Below are positions 52,441-63,425 of a DNA stretch of 64,000 nt, piece by piece. This DNA is from Pyrenochaeta sp. MPI-SDFR-AT-0127. Its lineage: Eukaryota > Ascomycota > Dothideomycetes > Pleosporales > Cucurbitariaceae. The notes beneath the pieces were generated by a model. The model did no database searches, was not told where the DNA came from, and was given only the letters and a program-made list of their open reading frames with translations. Numbering within the stretch: the first letter of the stretch is position 1; each line of letters begins with the position of its first letter. The stretch covers positions 170,122 through 234,121 of the forward strand of contig JAGTJM010000054.1 of NCBI GenBank assembly GCA_020747015.1, given 5' to 3'. The translations under genes were made by a program, and so were the position numbers.

Positions 52441-53877
52441 CTAATGCACTAAAGACCAGCCTTTTCTCAACATCAGCTCTAGCCAAGTAATCATAATACC
52501 TGCATCGCGCAACGCCCAAAGCTCGTCTAATAATTCGATGGTCAACAAATTTGCGGGCAATCGATTGACAGAGTAAACCGCTTTCAACCTTTCCTTTACC
52601 TCAAGCCGTTCTGTATAATCTTCCTTACTCAGTTCGGAACCAGCGGACATCAACGGTATTGCTTGCATGTTTGTCAAGCCACTGCTTGCCGGGATCTGCA
52701 TCAAATTGTGGACGGCTTGGAGGGCGTATTGCCGTATTACTTGATTGAGATCTTCTTCTACAGATACGAAGAGAAATGGCATCTCAGAGTCCTCCTCGCT
52801 GGTTGGCGCAGATCCGCAGATTCGGTAGAGGTTGATCAATCCATGGTACCGGTATGCGTCTGCTAACATGATGTGATTCTTGTTACCTCCATAGGGGCTC
52901 CACCGAAGCAGCCGTTCCTCCCAAGTCAACTCCAGTGTATGATCTCGTGCACCTTTATCGTTGATGCGTCTGCAATACTTCCCGACCTTTCCGAGGAGGT
53001 GATAAAGTTCGACGGAGTATCCGACTGCAGGAATGTATGTATCTGCCAGTTCGTGGACTACAGTGTCCATAGCTGGCCAATCCGAATCCGCCTGGTCGCT
53101 AGGCGCAATCAGGAATGAGCATGCCATATTCCAATACACATAGGCTCCAATGGCGAAGGCTGTATGCTCCACTCTCTTGCTCGGTGGGACAGAAATTATC
53201 ATGTCTAATATGGCCCGCGCTCCGAATAGATGTTGCTTGCCGAAGTCATCCAGATGGCAGTCCATCCACCCTGTCATAGAGCCGAGCAAGTAGACAGCGA
53301 TGAAGCAAGGAATGAGGTTGGTCTTTACAGAGGCTAAGTCGCTTTGGATCAGGCTCAGAGCTCTGCTCCGTTCCTCGAGGCGTTTTGTGGATTTTTTGAA
53401 GAATTGTTCATGTGAAGCGCTAGCAGTCTCAACAACAAGCGCAAGCGACTGTGATTGCTGGAGGAATGCGAGGATGGGAAATGATAGGGGGTTGGGATGA
53501 TCCGGGTCGGCAACCATGATATAGCTGCTCTTCTCACACCAGTACTGTAACAGCCGTTTACTGGTTTGGCTGTATTCGTATGGATCGAGGTTGGAGGGCG
53601 AGTTGCCAGATAGCCAGGGGAGTTCAAGTTGCCATTGTCTCGCCCGTGGTGCCGACTGGCAAAGGGAGCCTCGACGCTTACAACGAAGGCAGACAGGAAA
53701 TGTCTCGTCGCACTTTACATGTCGCCTTTTGCATTCTGCACATCCCTGTCGACTCTTGCATGCTCTACGGCCGACCGCAGCAGCTTGATTTCGATCTGAT
53801 TCAGTGTTGAGTGAACTTGTCCGTGGGGTTGGAAATGTCGGGGGCGGGGCGAAGCGCACGTGATATTTGTGGCTCAT
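52441..53877 (-). CDS. Zn2Cys6 transcription factor with Fungal_trans_2-type region
   Basis: Single exon, 478 residues. The cluster is GCAECKRRHVKCDETFPVCLRCKRRGSLC at residues about 45-73, in two halves of three Cys each. The remaining sequence (YWCEKSSYIMVAD, FLQQSQSLALVVETASASHEQFF, CFIAVYLLGSMTGW, YVYWNMACSFLIAP) matches the PF11951 style of fungal pathway regulators. It lies in the middle of the oxidative gene group, downstream of the P450 on the same strand, and is a candidate local activator. The 3' end nearly abuts the D-amino-acid oxidase gene (146 bp). Confidence 0.9.
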   Translation of the reverse strand: MSHKYHVRFAPPPTFPTPRTSSLNTESDRNQAAAVGRRACKSRQGCAECKRRHVKCDETFPVCLRCKRRGSLCQSAPRARQWQLELPWLSGNSPSNLDPYEYSQTSKRLLQYWCEKSSYIMVADPDHPNPLSFPILAFLQQSQSLALVVETASASHEQFFKKSTKRLEERSRALSLIQSDLASVKTNLIPCFIAVYLLGSMTGWMDCHLDDFGKQHLFGARAILDMIISVPPSKRVEHTAFAIGAYVYWNMACSFLIAPSDQADSDWPAMDTVVHELADTYIPAVGYSVELYHLLGKVGKYCRRINDKGARDHTLELTWEERLLRWSPYGGNKNHIMLADAYRYHGLINLYRICGSAPTSEEDSEMPFLFVSVEEDLNQVIRQYALQAVHNLMQIPASSGLTNMQAIPLMSAGSELSKEDYTERLEVKERLKAVYSVNRLPANLLTIELLDELWALRDAGIMITWLELMLRKGWSLVH

Positions 53878-54393
53878 CGTTGACGCCGCCGTCCTATGAA
53901 AATGTATTTACAATTCAATGCCGAACAAGTCAAGAGCGCGAGAAGGACAGAAGAAAAATGTAGGCGGGAAATGTATGGTGATGGGTACGTGGCGGAGGTT
54001 GTTGTGTTGCAGCAGTTGCATTGCACTGGAGATAGGCATACATGCTCCATTGCGGGGTATTCGCCACTACGAAAACCGCGATCCCACGCTTATCTGGTTA
54101 ACAAAGGTCTTAGACCTGGGGTCGATGAGCCGCCGCATCGGTAGCCCGGCAAGTCGCGATCGCTGGATCAGAGCGGGGCCAGGACTAGCGCAAGCCATTC
54201 CACGCAGCCTTCGCATTCTCGCCCAAATAGGAATGTGCACAGACCTCCATCGATAATCCTACATCACGAGAACCTTTTCGCCCTTGCCAAAGTTTCGTCA
54301 CATCGAATCCAACATGGAATATACTCGCAAAAGCATCAGCTCGGCACTGTAGAGCTTCAAGCATTCAGAGACAAGCCGTTGGTCCTACCCGCT
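53878..54393. other. Promoter of the Zn2Cys6 gene and 3' flank of the P450
   Basis: Spacer between tandem minus-strand genes. No element recognised. Confidence 0.45.
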
Positions 54394-56080
54394 TTACACC
54401 CTGCGAAACTTGAGCTCCAGCTTGCCTCCCTTTGGGCCAGAGAGGTATGCGTCTATCAACTCCATGTCGCCCTTCGAATAGACGCTCGTCGTAAAGTTCG
54501 TGTAGAGACTCGCAGTGCCGTATTTCATTGCTATCACAGTAAGCATTCCATCTCACTGACGCGACATATTGCAGTGGGAACACATACAGTACAAGGCAAA
54601 GTTGCTTCCGATACACATACTGCCCCCACTCCCGAATGCCCAAAACCATCGCCTCATTTCTATTAGCTGTTCTGGAGAAGCCTCGATCCAGCGCTGAGGG
54701 CTCCACACCTCTGGCTCGGGGAAAACGTCGGGATTGCGGTGCAACGCGTACGCATAACTTTGAACCGTGACACCAGCCGGTATACCGTCGAAGCCACCAA
54801 GGGAGTTTGTTGTGTTGGGCGTGACTCGTGGCTGGCCTCCTGGGACAGAGGGGTAAAGCCGCAGGGTTTCCATTATTACAGCATCCAAGAAAGGTAGCTC
54901 TAAGACGTCCTTTGCATTTGGTAATTTGATGCTGTCATCCTTGCTCTTCCGGAGCAGCAGCGGTGGGTCAAGGCTCATTAGCTCTTTTCGCAGTTTGTCT
55001 TGCACGTCTGGTCGATTGGATAACTCGTACATCAAGTATGTGAGAGTGGCTCCACTGGTCTGGTGAGCAGCTGAAGAGTCAGAGAACATCTCACATGCAA
55101 TGTCTGTCCGGTTTGTATACTTCTCGTTCTTCAAGCCAGTCATCGTCTTTGCACCTGGCTTGCCCATCTGCTGCAGCGCTTGCGCGAATACCGTTGGCCA
55201 GTCACGAGGAGAGAGCTCGACTTGGTCTCGTATGACCTGCTCTGCCTTGTCACACATTTTTAGATTCCAATTCTCAATATTTCGTGTACCATCGTCGACG
55301 AATTTGGGGATCAGTTGAATGCCAATCTTTTGGAAGAAGGAGACAATTTTGGGAAACTCAACAGCTGCGAAGCTGTATCGCTCTCTGTCAAAGAAGCCGT
55401 CAAGGTACATCTTTCGTTCATCAAGGTTCTCAATCAAGTTACAGCCTTGCGCAAGGCCGAACTGAAAGTTCACGAAAGAATCCATCGAGTAGGCGTAGTT
55501 CAACGGGACAACGTTGACAGGCGCATCCTTCGTAGCCGCATTGTCAAAGAGAGGTAAGAGTCGCTCGTGCAGTACGGCTTTTGTTACTTCGCGTGCCGAG
55601 GGAGATGACATGATGCTAGATTTTGAGAATACATTGGAGAACATTCTCTTGCGCTGTGCATGTTCTTGATTGTTTGTCTTAGCAAACAAGGGAAGGACTC
55701 TATGCAAGCTCATTAGTGCGAAGTTTTGCCAATTTTTGTAAGACAACTTACCCATAGTTGTGGAATCCTTTCACATAAAACTCGCTCTTTGGAAACCCCC
55801 CAGTATAGATTTGTTTGAGGCCTCCTTCGAAACAGTTTAAACTGAGAACATCTGGTGCTAGCAGCAAGATTGGGCCTTTGCGCTTATGTTGCTCATGCAC
55901 AAATGCATTTTCTTTGCCAGAGTATTGAATCCACAGGAGGTAGGCCCGGGAGAATGGCGATGTTATATGAAGTCGTGGAATCTTGGCCAAGGGGCCAAAG
56001 AAGGCTGGATAAAGCAGGAACCGATACACTCCAAGAAACACTAAGGCCAGAGGAGCATAAAAAACAAAGTTTTGAGCCAT
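54394..56080 (-). CDS. Cytochrome P450 monooxygenase
   Basis: Three exons (56080-55752, 55699-54588, 54530-54394; introns 52 and 57 nt) give 525 residues. An N-terminal membrane anchor (FYAPLALVFLGVYRFLLYPAFF) and Pro-rich hinge are followed by the P450 fold: an unusual I-helix stretch SSAAHQTSGATLTYL in place of the usual AGTDTT, the ExxR motif ETLRLYPSVPGG, PQRW, and the heme loop FGSGGSMCIGSNFAL with Cys472. The final exon (MKYGTASLYTNFTTS ... GPKGGKLELKF) is needed for the C-terminal meander. ATG 56080 is preferred over an in-frame upstream codon because the anchor starts right there. Family-level substrate cannot be read. Confidence 0.93.
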
Positions 56081-57407
56081 ATTGCCTTCGAATCTGGATA
56101 AAGAGAAGGTAGAAAGCAAAGAACAGAAACGGTACGACATAAAGAGGTGTCTGCCCTCCGCCTAACGACGAAGGCTACGACATCATGCCCTACCTTATAA
56201 TCGAGACTTTGCCCAATGCAACATATATAACGAGGTGACTACCCCACTTAGTTACATGTTCTGGCCCTTCACTTACCCATTTGAGCATAGAATGCGATGA
56301 GCATTTGCTCCGCACTGCCATTGCTTTGCGTTACATTGCTGTCCAATGACATATATATAGAGGCGCAGGAACATCCGTAAGCCCAGAGACTTGGACCTCT
56401 CACTAATGGTAATAAGTTAGACATGCCTACAGTAAGGGCGTGAGAGCTGTTCTCCCTAGCCAAGTTGGGTCTTCAAGCGGTCGCTTCGCATATAGAACCA
56501 GTAAGAACTCAAAGGCGCGTACATTCATCTCATGGTTTCAAAGACTTTACGAGTGACCATAAGATCTCTACAAGCTAAAGCCATAGAGGTGATATAGTTT
56601 GGCTATTTTGATGGTCAGTATACCTCCTGCCACCAGACAAAACACGAAGTAACTGGAACTTTGTGGGCGGTTATGATCTGGAAACGTCGTTCCAATGCTA
56701 TCTTTGTCGTACATCGTCCAAGGCTCTTTCCTGATGTCTTATAAGCTTTGGTATCAATTAATTGGCGCCATTGTAATATATTGGTCAATGGAGGATTATC
56801 CAGGCCGAAAATAGGCGACCGAGAAAATCGACTTGTCAATTTCCGGGCACTCGGTACTCGTGCGGGTACCCCCACTAATCGCATCGCGTTTCTCCGAGCA
56901 GACCCACGTGGCACTAGCTTTTCGGATTCCCACCCAAAGAGGCAGGGAATCAGGCTAGATTTCTTATCTGCAGAAACTCTAGTTGCGACCTACGACGGCG
57001 GTACTCCACATTCCAGTTTTGAGGAATATCCGAACCGCTTTGACAGGTACATGTGATAAGGGTCGCGAACATTCCAGATTGGGCAAGAACTGCTATAAAA
57101 TGCTGGCCTATTTTGGAATGCCAGAAACAGAAAGACCCTCGCCAGACTGGAGAATTCCGTTTTGAGTACGAATGCGAAAAACTGCGTTTACGCCGAGTCA
57201 TACTTTTACTTCGAGCAATAAACCAGCTTAAAGTCGGTGCTCACAACTAAGTATCGGGGCTGTAATTCTACCAAACACAAAGCTACAGATTTAAACGGCT
57301 GGTCGTCAAATTTTGAGCAATAGTAAGTCAGCAAGCCATGCGATAAGCTGCAAGATCCATTTGCTGATCTCCAAGAGTAAAAAAAGTCATACCACAGCTC
57401 CCTCAAA
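56081..57407. other. Divergent intergenic region, P450 and cupin genes
   Basis: 1.3 kb. A 102-codon plus-strand frame at 56748-57056 has no recognisable motif and is not called. A CGATAAG GATA-type site lies at 57341-57347, 61 bp before the cupin ATG. Confidence 0.45.
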
Positions 57408-57785
57408 ATGCCTGCGTCAAAGCCAAATGAGACTGGCTCTCAGTCACCCAAAGATGTGCCACACGGTCGTTGGGACTCTTTTCCCTGGATACCATTCCCA
57501 GAGTACGGCGGCTCCAAATCTATCATCTTTCGTTCGGAGGACGGGAAAATTGCTGCTGGCGCGGCCAAGGAGAGCGGAAATGCGACTCTTACCTACCCTT
57601 GCGATGAGTTCTTCTACGTCACGGACGGAAGTGTCGATATGAGTCTTCACGGAGGGGAGAGCTTTACTCTTGTCAAAGGAGACTTTGTGTACGTGCGCAA
57701 GGGCCAAACTATTGATTTCAAATTCAGCGACGATTTCGCTAATGTCGCCATTTTCATCGACAATGAGAAAATCACTCTTGTGTGA
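57408..57785 (+). CDS. Small cupin-domain protein (EutQ/Cupin_3-like)
   Basis: Single exon, 125 residues. A single beta-barrel cupin is evident: KSIIFRSEDGKIAAGAAKESG, LTYPCDEFFYVTDGSVDMSL (motif 1) and GDFVYVRKGQTIDFKFSDDF (motif 2). The canonical HxH metal pair of motif 1 is absent (YPCDEFF instead), so if it binds metal the ligands differ. Relatives include EutQ of ethanolamine utilisation and ureidoglycine-type cupins. It sits between the P450 and the aldehyde dehydrogenase, both of which would suit an amine-degradation role, but its function is unknown. Confidence 0.82.
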   Translation: MPASKPNETGSQSPKDVPHGRWDSFPWIPFPEYGGSKSIIFRSEDGKIAAGAAKESGNATLTYPCDEFFYVTDGSVDMSLHGGESFTLVKGDFVYVRKGQTIDFKFSDDFANVAIFIDNEKITLV

Positions 57786-58227
57786 GCGTCGTTGTGGGGC
57801 TATTTGGCTACTATAACCTTTATAAATCAACACAATTCGATCATTCAAAGCTACTTTCTTGTAATTTCTTCAAATGTGATACTCATCTTGTCTCTAATAA
57901 AGACGTTATGCAATTTTCCGCGTATATTATGTTGTTACAAGCGCATGGTTTGATACATTTAATTCTGCTCGTCATGTCAGGAAACGGCGACTGATCCGCA
58001 ACAACACATGAATGCAAATGTTGTTACCTTAAGCCTAATGAGCTTAGGTGACATATGTTAAGATGCCTATTCTGAATGAGGACATTAGAGATGTGCTAAA
58101 AAAGCAATGGCATGTCAGATTAACATACAAATTGCATTAAACACAGAGCGCAACATCTCGTTTAAGACATAGCTGAAGCAATAGTAAAGAGTGATAAATG
58201 TATGAAATTATATCTGCAAAGTGTTTC
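57786..58227. other. Intergenic region between convergent genes
   Basis: 3' flanks of the cupin and aldehyde dehydrogenase genes, AT-rich. Nothing else seen. Confidence 0.5.
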
Positions 58228-59957
58228 CTAAGCTCCCAAGTTGACAAGCACAGACTTTGTGGTGGTATATGCTTTGATGCCCGCCTCTCCACATTCTCGA
58301 CCAATACCAGACTGCTTGTGGCCTCCAAATGGTATTCTGGTATCAGAATTCTGACTGCTATTTATCCACACATCTGTAGATCGAGTGAGCACATGATTAT
58401 CGGCATAATAGATAGTGGAACCTACTGCCAGATTCGATCTTCTTCGCCACTCTATGAGCTCTGGATATGTCTTTTGTAAAGACTGCAGCTCCGAGTCCGT
58501 ATATGGTGTCGTTTGCCATTTTAATGACCTCCTCCTCAGTCTCAAAAGGCACAACCACGCCTACAGGGCCAAAAATTTCTTCTCGGTATATATCCATGTC
58601 CGGCTTCACGTTGGTAAAAATAGTGGGCTTAATAAAGAATCCTTTGCCATTAGCATCCAGTGGCTCACCTCCAATGTACAGATTTGCTCCCTGGCTCTTC
58701 CCTGACTCTACAAGGGACAAGATGCGATCATATTGAGCCTTGCTCACCTGTGGGCCTTGGTATGTATCGTCTTTGAATGGGTCTCCCAATATGGAAGTGC
58801 TTGAAATCTTCTCCTTGAATGTTGCAAGAAAATTGTCGTAGATGCTCGCATGGACAAAGATTCGACTGTTGGCTGTACATATCTGTCCAGAGTTTCCCAT
58901 TATGCCGTAATGTGTCCATTTTACCGCATTGAGGAGATCTGCGTCACCGAATATAATCGATGGGGATTTGCCTCCAGTCTCAAGGGTAATGTCTTTGAGG
59001 TTTGCGGCTGCTGCTTTCATAATTTCCCTTCCAGTCGCTGTGGATCCTGTGAATGCAATCTTGTCGATGTCCAGGTGTGATGCAATTGCCGCACCGGCGA
59101 CTCTTCCATAGCCATTGACAATGTTGACAACACCAGGAGGGAAACCAGCTTCCTTGAATAGGTTGGCAAGATACAAAGCAGAGAGTGGTGTTTGCTCTGC
59201 AGCTTTTAAGACGATTGTGTTTCCAGCGGCAAGAGCAGGAGCAAATTTCCAACTCGCCATCCCCATAGGGTAGTTCCAAGGTACAATTTGGCCACAGACA
59301 CCCTTGGGCTCCTGGATTGTGTAGTTCAACTGGTCCGGTTTGGTATCAATAACTGAGTATCTCACGTCAAATATGATCAAGTTGCATATCGATATATTCG
59401 CCCATACCTTGTCCAAAATTCTTGTCCGCATAGCCTGCATAGTACCTCGTGACTGCCAATACCTCTTCAACATCTCCAGAAAGGGAAGCAGAGTAAGGCT
59501 TTCCTAAATTGAAGGGTAGTAGTGAGTAACTTTCTGCCATGTATGGAGGCCAAGTTTACCATTATCCCACGTCTCAATAGTCGCCAAAGTCTCTCTGTGT
59601 TGCTCCACAAGGTTTGCAAACTTGTTGAGCAGCGCGCCGCGTTGAGTTGGAGTCACATCTCTCCACGGCCCGTTAAATGCTCGGCGTGCAGCTCGCACGG
59701 CATCATCCACGTCGTCTTGACCAGCTGCGTGAACCTTCGCGATGACGCTCTCGTCACTGTAATGAGGATTGTAAGTTCCATCCTTCTTTGTAGGAATGTA
59801 ACCAGACTTGAAAATGGCCGACTTACGCTGGATAGATTGTCTCGATCAATTCGCCGGACTTTGCTGCAACCCATTCATTATCAATGAACAACCCCAATGG
59901 CTGGGTGAATTTGCGCCCATTAGGGGCAGTAAGTTCAGCGAAAAGATTAGCTGACAT
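58228..59957 (-). CDS. NAD(P)-dependent aldehyde dehydrogenase
   Basis: Oxidises an aldehyde to its acid. Five exons (59957-59827, 59756-59560, 59503-59408, 59352-58426, 58373-58228; introns 70, 56, 55 and 52 nt) give 498 residues. Visible: LFIDNEWVAAKSGE, GQIVPWNYPMGMASWKFAPALAAGN, AFTGSTATGREIM, the general-base TLETGGKS (Glu266), the catalytic GNSGQICT (Cys300), EEIFGPVGVVVPF, and RIPFGGHKQSGIGRECG. The fold matches ALDH1/betaine- and aminoaldehyde-type enzymes. Aldehydes made by the amine or choline oxidases in the same region are natural candidate substrates (inference). No targeting signal. Divergent from the right-hand Zn2Cys6 gene. Confidence 0.94.
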
Positions 59958-60633
59958 GATGGCGGTGCGTCTGTCCCTAATTTTCGATTGTTTGAATGAA
60001 TTTTACGGAGACTTGAAAATAGAATGTCGAAGGTGAGATATATCGAAAGTGAGATGAAGCAAGTGTTCCTAGCCACGATGGGAGACGGACAAGATAAAAG
60101 GCTCAGGAAAGTTCGATACAAGATCTAGAAATAAATACAGTCATCATAATCAAGCGTTCTCCACATTCCCTTTTCGATCGCGAACCCGCTGGCGGAATGC
60201 AGAGAAGAAAGATGGCGCTTAGTTAAGTGCCTGTAGAAAGGTACCGCCGCCCTTCTCGCATTATATCCAAATCCGGAAGGCTAGGAAGTTGTGGCTGCTG
60301 AAGACACCATGCACCCTCCATCTCGCATGCGATTTCGGCATAACCCCTTGCCCAATTCCAACTTAGTCAACTTCCAACTTATACCATTCTCCTGGATATA
60401 TGAAAAGTTCAGGTGTGAGAAGTGGGAGCATGTGTAAGCCAGTATGGTGAAAAAGCGCAGTAGCGTCCATATGGAGGTAACGTACCTCGGCTAGAACGGT
60501 ATTACATAACCACCGGTTGTTATCGATAAGATCACAGTCGAGGAGCGAGCAGCTTTCGGTCTCAACCCAGAGAGAGATTCACCCTCATCGAACGCTTAGT
60601 ATTGTACGTGCTACTGGCCATGCATCCAACTGG
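59958..60633. other. Divergent promoter region, aldehyde dehydrogenase and Zn2Cys6 gene
   Basis: 676 bp. Contains a palindromic double GATA site TTATCGATAA at 60520-60529 and a CGG-N6-CGG arrangement at about 60488-60499. Both are consistent with, but do not prove, GATA-factor or Zn2Cys6 binding. Confidence 0.45.
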
Positions 60634-62252
60634 ATGGCCTCACTCACAGTTCCGCCGACGCCGGCGAAGAAAGAGCGAGGATGTTTCCAGTGTTCTCGTC
60701 GCAGAATTATCTGCGACAAGGGCCAGCCATCGTGCACAAAATGCATCAACAAGGGCATTGAATGCTCAGGCCTTGGTCGAATCCGCTTCGCCAAAGGTGT
60801 GGCGAGACGAGGGAGGCTGAAGGACTGCAAGATTCCGGATGCGAACAGTAACGGCCTGCAAGAAGGGAATGACGTTTTGCCGACTGAGATTTCATTTCAA
60901 GCACTGAGATGGCCGAACGAAAAGAGGCCCAAGCAGCGGAGAACCATAGAGGCAGTCAAAGACCTTGCTGTCATTTGCCCAGAAAATTCCTTTTCTCTAG
61001 AAGGTGAGACGACTATGATGGATGAAAGCATTGTACTATCATCCCAAGTTACATCTCCAGATCTGGCATCGACCATGACTGTAATTCAAAAACAAGACGA
61101 TGATGACGTAGAAGAAGTGGTTCGAGGCGACATGGTCCTTAATAAGGCCTACTCGCGTTCCGATAACATCATCTCATGGGTTGCGCCCATTGGTGCCGAG
61201 GCGCGAATGCTCTTCTCATACTGTAAGGTCTTCGTCAACCGCCAAGGTATCGGTCTTTACCATTAACATTATTTGTAGTTTCAGAAGCAGTAGCTCCAGT
61301 AATGGTGATACTCGATGATAACTCAAACGGCTACCGATCCCTCATCTTACCCATGGCTTTCGAGGACGACGTATTGCGCCGAGCGGTTCGAGTTGTAGCA
61401 GCGCAACATCTTAGTCGCGAACGACCTGAACTTAAAGATGAAGCCGAGGCTGAACGTACAGCGATAATATCCAGTTTGCGCAGAAATGCCTTGGGATGTT
61501 CTGCGGATAAGGTGTTCAACAAGTTTACCTGGGCGACCGTGATTGTTCTCTTGGTCGGCGAGACGGTGACAGGAAGTGCGGATTATAGGTTTCTTGTGCA
61601 GATGCTGCTGTGCCTATCGATGAACGGCTTGTCTGATGACGTGGACCCAGCTTTGATGTCGTTTCTACAAGCACAAGCTCATATGTGAGCCGATCAATAC
61701 TGAGTTGGGAGTATCATCCACTAACGTCTTTCAAGGTTCGAGATGCTCGGCGTACCATTGCTTGGAGAAGAAGTCGGCGTGCTTACCGTCATGAAGGCAT
61801 CAGATTCACTGACAGACTGGCTATCCTATCCACATCTCCCCGATGATTCCGATGATCGACGCGCTGCAGAAACGATACGACAGTGCTTTATCTCCGCATG
61901 CGCCATTTACACAAGACGCGCCGCCAGCGCTAATACTTCGTCATATTTTGGCTTCTCAGATGATGTGATCCAGAAATTGGCTATCGAACAGCTGATCAGC
62001 AACATATCACGAATATCTCCGAGTGCTCGTGGCGCGCATGCCCTAGTATGGGTATGCTTTGTTGCTGGAGCAGAGGCAACAGAGCAGGCCCACAGAGAGT
62101 TTTTCGTGCAGCGCATGAAGCAAACCTATGCGCAAACGCAGTTTCGTAACATACCTGCTGCAATAGAAAGCCTAGAGAAGATATGGTCACGCAAGAATGG
62201 GGAAAGGTGGACGTTGTGTCTGCCTCAGTTCTCAAATGTATTGGTTATGTAA
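60634..62252 (+). CDS. Zn2Cys6 transcription factor at the right edge of the cluster
   Basis: Exons 60634-61222, 61279-61684 and 61736-62252 (introns 56 and 51 nt) give 503 residues. The N-terminal cluster is GCFQCSRRRIICD then CTKCINKGIEC. After a Gln/Asp-rich linker comes the regulator region typical of fungal catabolic activators: LFSYFSEAVAPVMVILDD, LILPMAFEDDVLRRAVRVVAAQHLS, FVQRMKQTYAQTQ. ATG 60634 (MASLTVPPTPAKKE) is chosen because upstream in-frame sequence lacks TF character. Its head-to-head position with the aldehyde dehydrogenase makes it a good candidate for local regulation. Confidence 0.9.
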
Positions 62253-62402
62253 TTTCAGGAAGAGGTTAATAACAGCTTTGCCTTGCTCAAGTTCTACAAC
62301 ATGTTTAGGCTCTTCCATTTTTCTTCGACAGAAAACAGCCTCCCTACCCTCGAATGTATGTTGAGTCTCCAATTTCTTCTAGCATGCAACAATATTTGCC
62401 CA

Positions 62403-63425
62403 TCAACTAGGTCGCCTCCCATAACCCATATTGTTCAACTTCCACCACTTCTTCCATTCTGCAGCTTCCTCAACAGCAACAATTGGCTTTCTTACCATTT
62501 GAAACCCAAGATCCCCTTTCCGTCCCCGCTCAGTAAAACCCCAAACTGTACCCCTAATGATGACTATCTCATCTACTAAACTTGTATATTTCTCGTATCC
62601 TGATCGCACTACCACCCACGCTTCCAGTACAATCGTCACCCTAGCTTCAAAGGCTTCTTGAAGCACTTTGACGAACCACAACTTGTGCCATGTATTTTTT
62701 GGATCGAAAAGCGGCGCCCGTCGATGCCGCTTGACGCAGAATTTATAGCGTGGCTGCGTTGTTTGAATAGCAAGCGTTTGAAGGCTGGAGAATGATCTGG
62801 CGTTATGTTGAAAAAAGCTAACCGTTGGGTGTAAACCACTTGAGTACGCGTACTTTCCGAACGTTGCATCAACAATGGTCACGCGGGTGAGATGCATTCG
62901 CGCATCGGGCTTGAGCAGTCTCAACGTAGTATCTGCGGTATCCGCGTACATTGAGATGCCTAGTTTTCGCTTTTCCAGAATTCCTCGCGTCTCTTCATAG
63001 ATCGTGCGACAACATGCTCGTAATGCGAATGCATTGTTCAATGATTTTCTCGTCTCGTGGCACAGCGTCGCAGGAGAGTGGAGGCCAGAAAATGGAGGCT
63101 TAGCGCACAATTGGCAGAAGGTCGAGTCTGGCGTGTAACAAAGGCGTAATCTCTCTCCTGATTGAGTACCTCGATTCCACGCTTGACGCCAGGTAGAAGG
63201 GTAATCGATGTGGAGGTGCAATGACCTGGCGAGGTGGGTATATATCTGTAGCCGAAGTTCTGTTGGGAGGCCGAGCAGGGAGGCGGGTGGGTAAAGGAAA
63301 GTTTGAAGAGCAGGTTCTACTGTAGTTGGCTCTTCTGTTCCAAGTTTGCTAGGGGAGAATTTGTTGATACATGATAGGAGGAGGTCAACGAAGCCTCCAA
63401 ACCATGGTATGCACTGTTGCAACAT
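62403..63425 (-). CDS. Hypothetical protein with an F-box-like LPTELRLQIY motif
   Basis: Single exon, 340 residues from ATG 63425 (the frame extends upstream without ATG). An N-terminal hydrophobic stretch is followed by LLGLPTELRLQIYTHLA, a motif found at the start of a large family of fungal proteins of unknown role, then CQLC, a conserved HETRKSLNNAFALRACCRTIYEE helix and a beta-rich second half (HLTRVTIVDATFG, LQTLAIQTTQPRYKF). No enzymatic motif. Probably outside the amine-oxidation group. Confidence 0.75.
   Translation of the reverse strand: MLQQCIPWFGGFVDLLLSCINKFSPSKLGTEEPTTVEPALQTFLYPPASLLGLPTELRLQIYTHLARSLHLHIDYPSTWRQAWNRGTQSGERLRLCYTPDSTFCQLCAKPPFSGLHSPATLCHETRKSLNNAFALRACCRTIYEETRGILEKRKLGISMYADTADTTLRLLKPDARMHLTRVTIVDATFGKYAYSSGLHPTVSFFQHNARSFSSLQTLAIQTTQPRYKFCVKRHRRAPLFDPKNTWHKLWFVKVLQEAFEARVTIVLEAWVVVRSGYEKYTSLVDEIVIIRGTVWGFTERGRKGDLGFQMVRKPIVAVEEAAEWKKWWKLNNMGYGRRPS

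Noticed and set aside
56748..57056. 102-codon plus-strand frame between the P450 and cupin genes
   Set aside because: No recognisable motif and codon use unlike its neighbours; treated as intergenic.
26497..62252. A polyketide or nonribosomal peptide cluster
   Set aside because: No synthase, acyltransferase, adenylation or terpene cyclase domain is present anywhere in the window.
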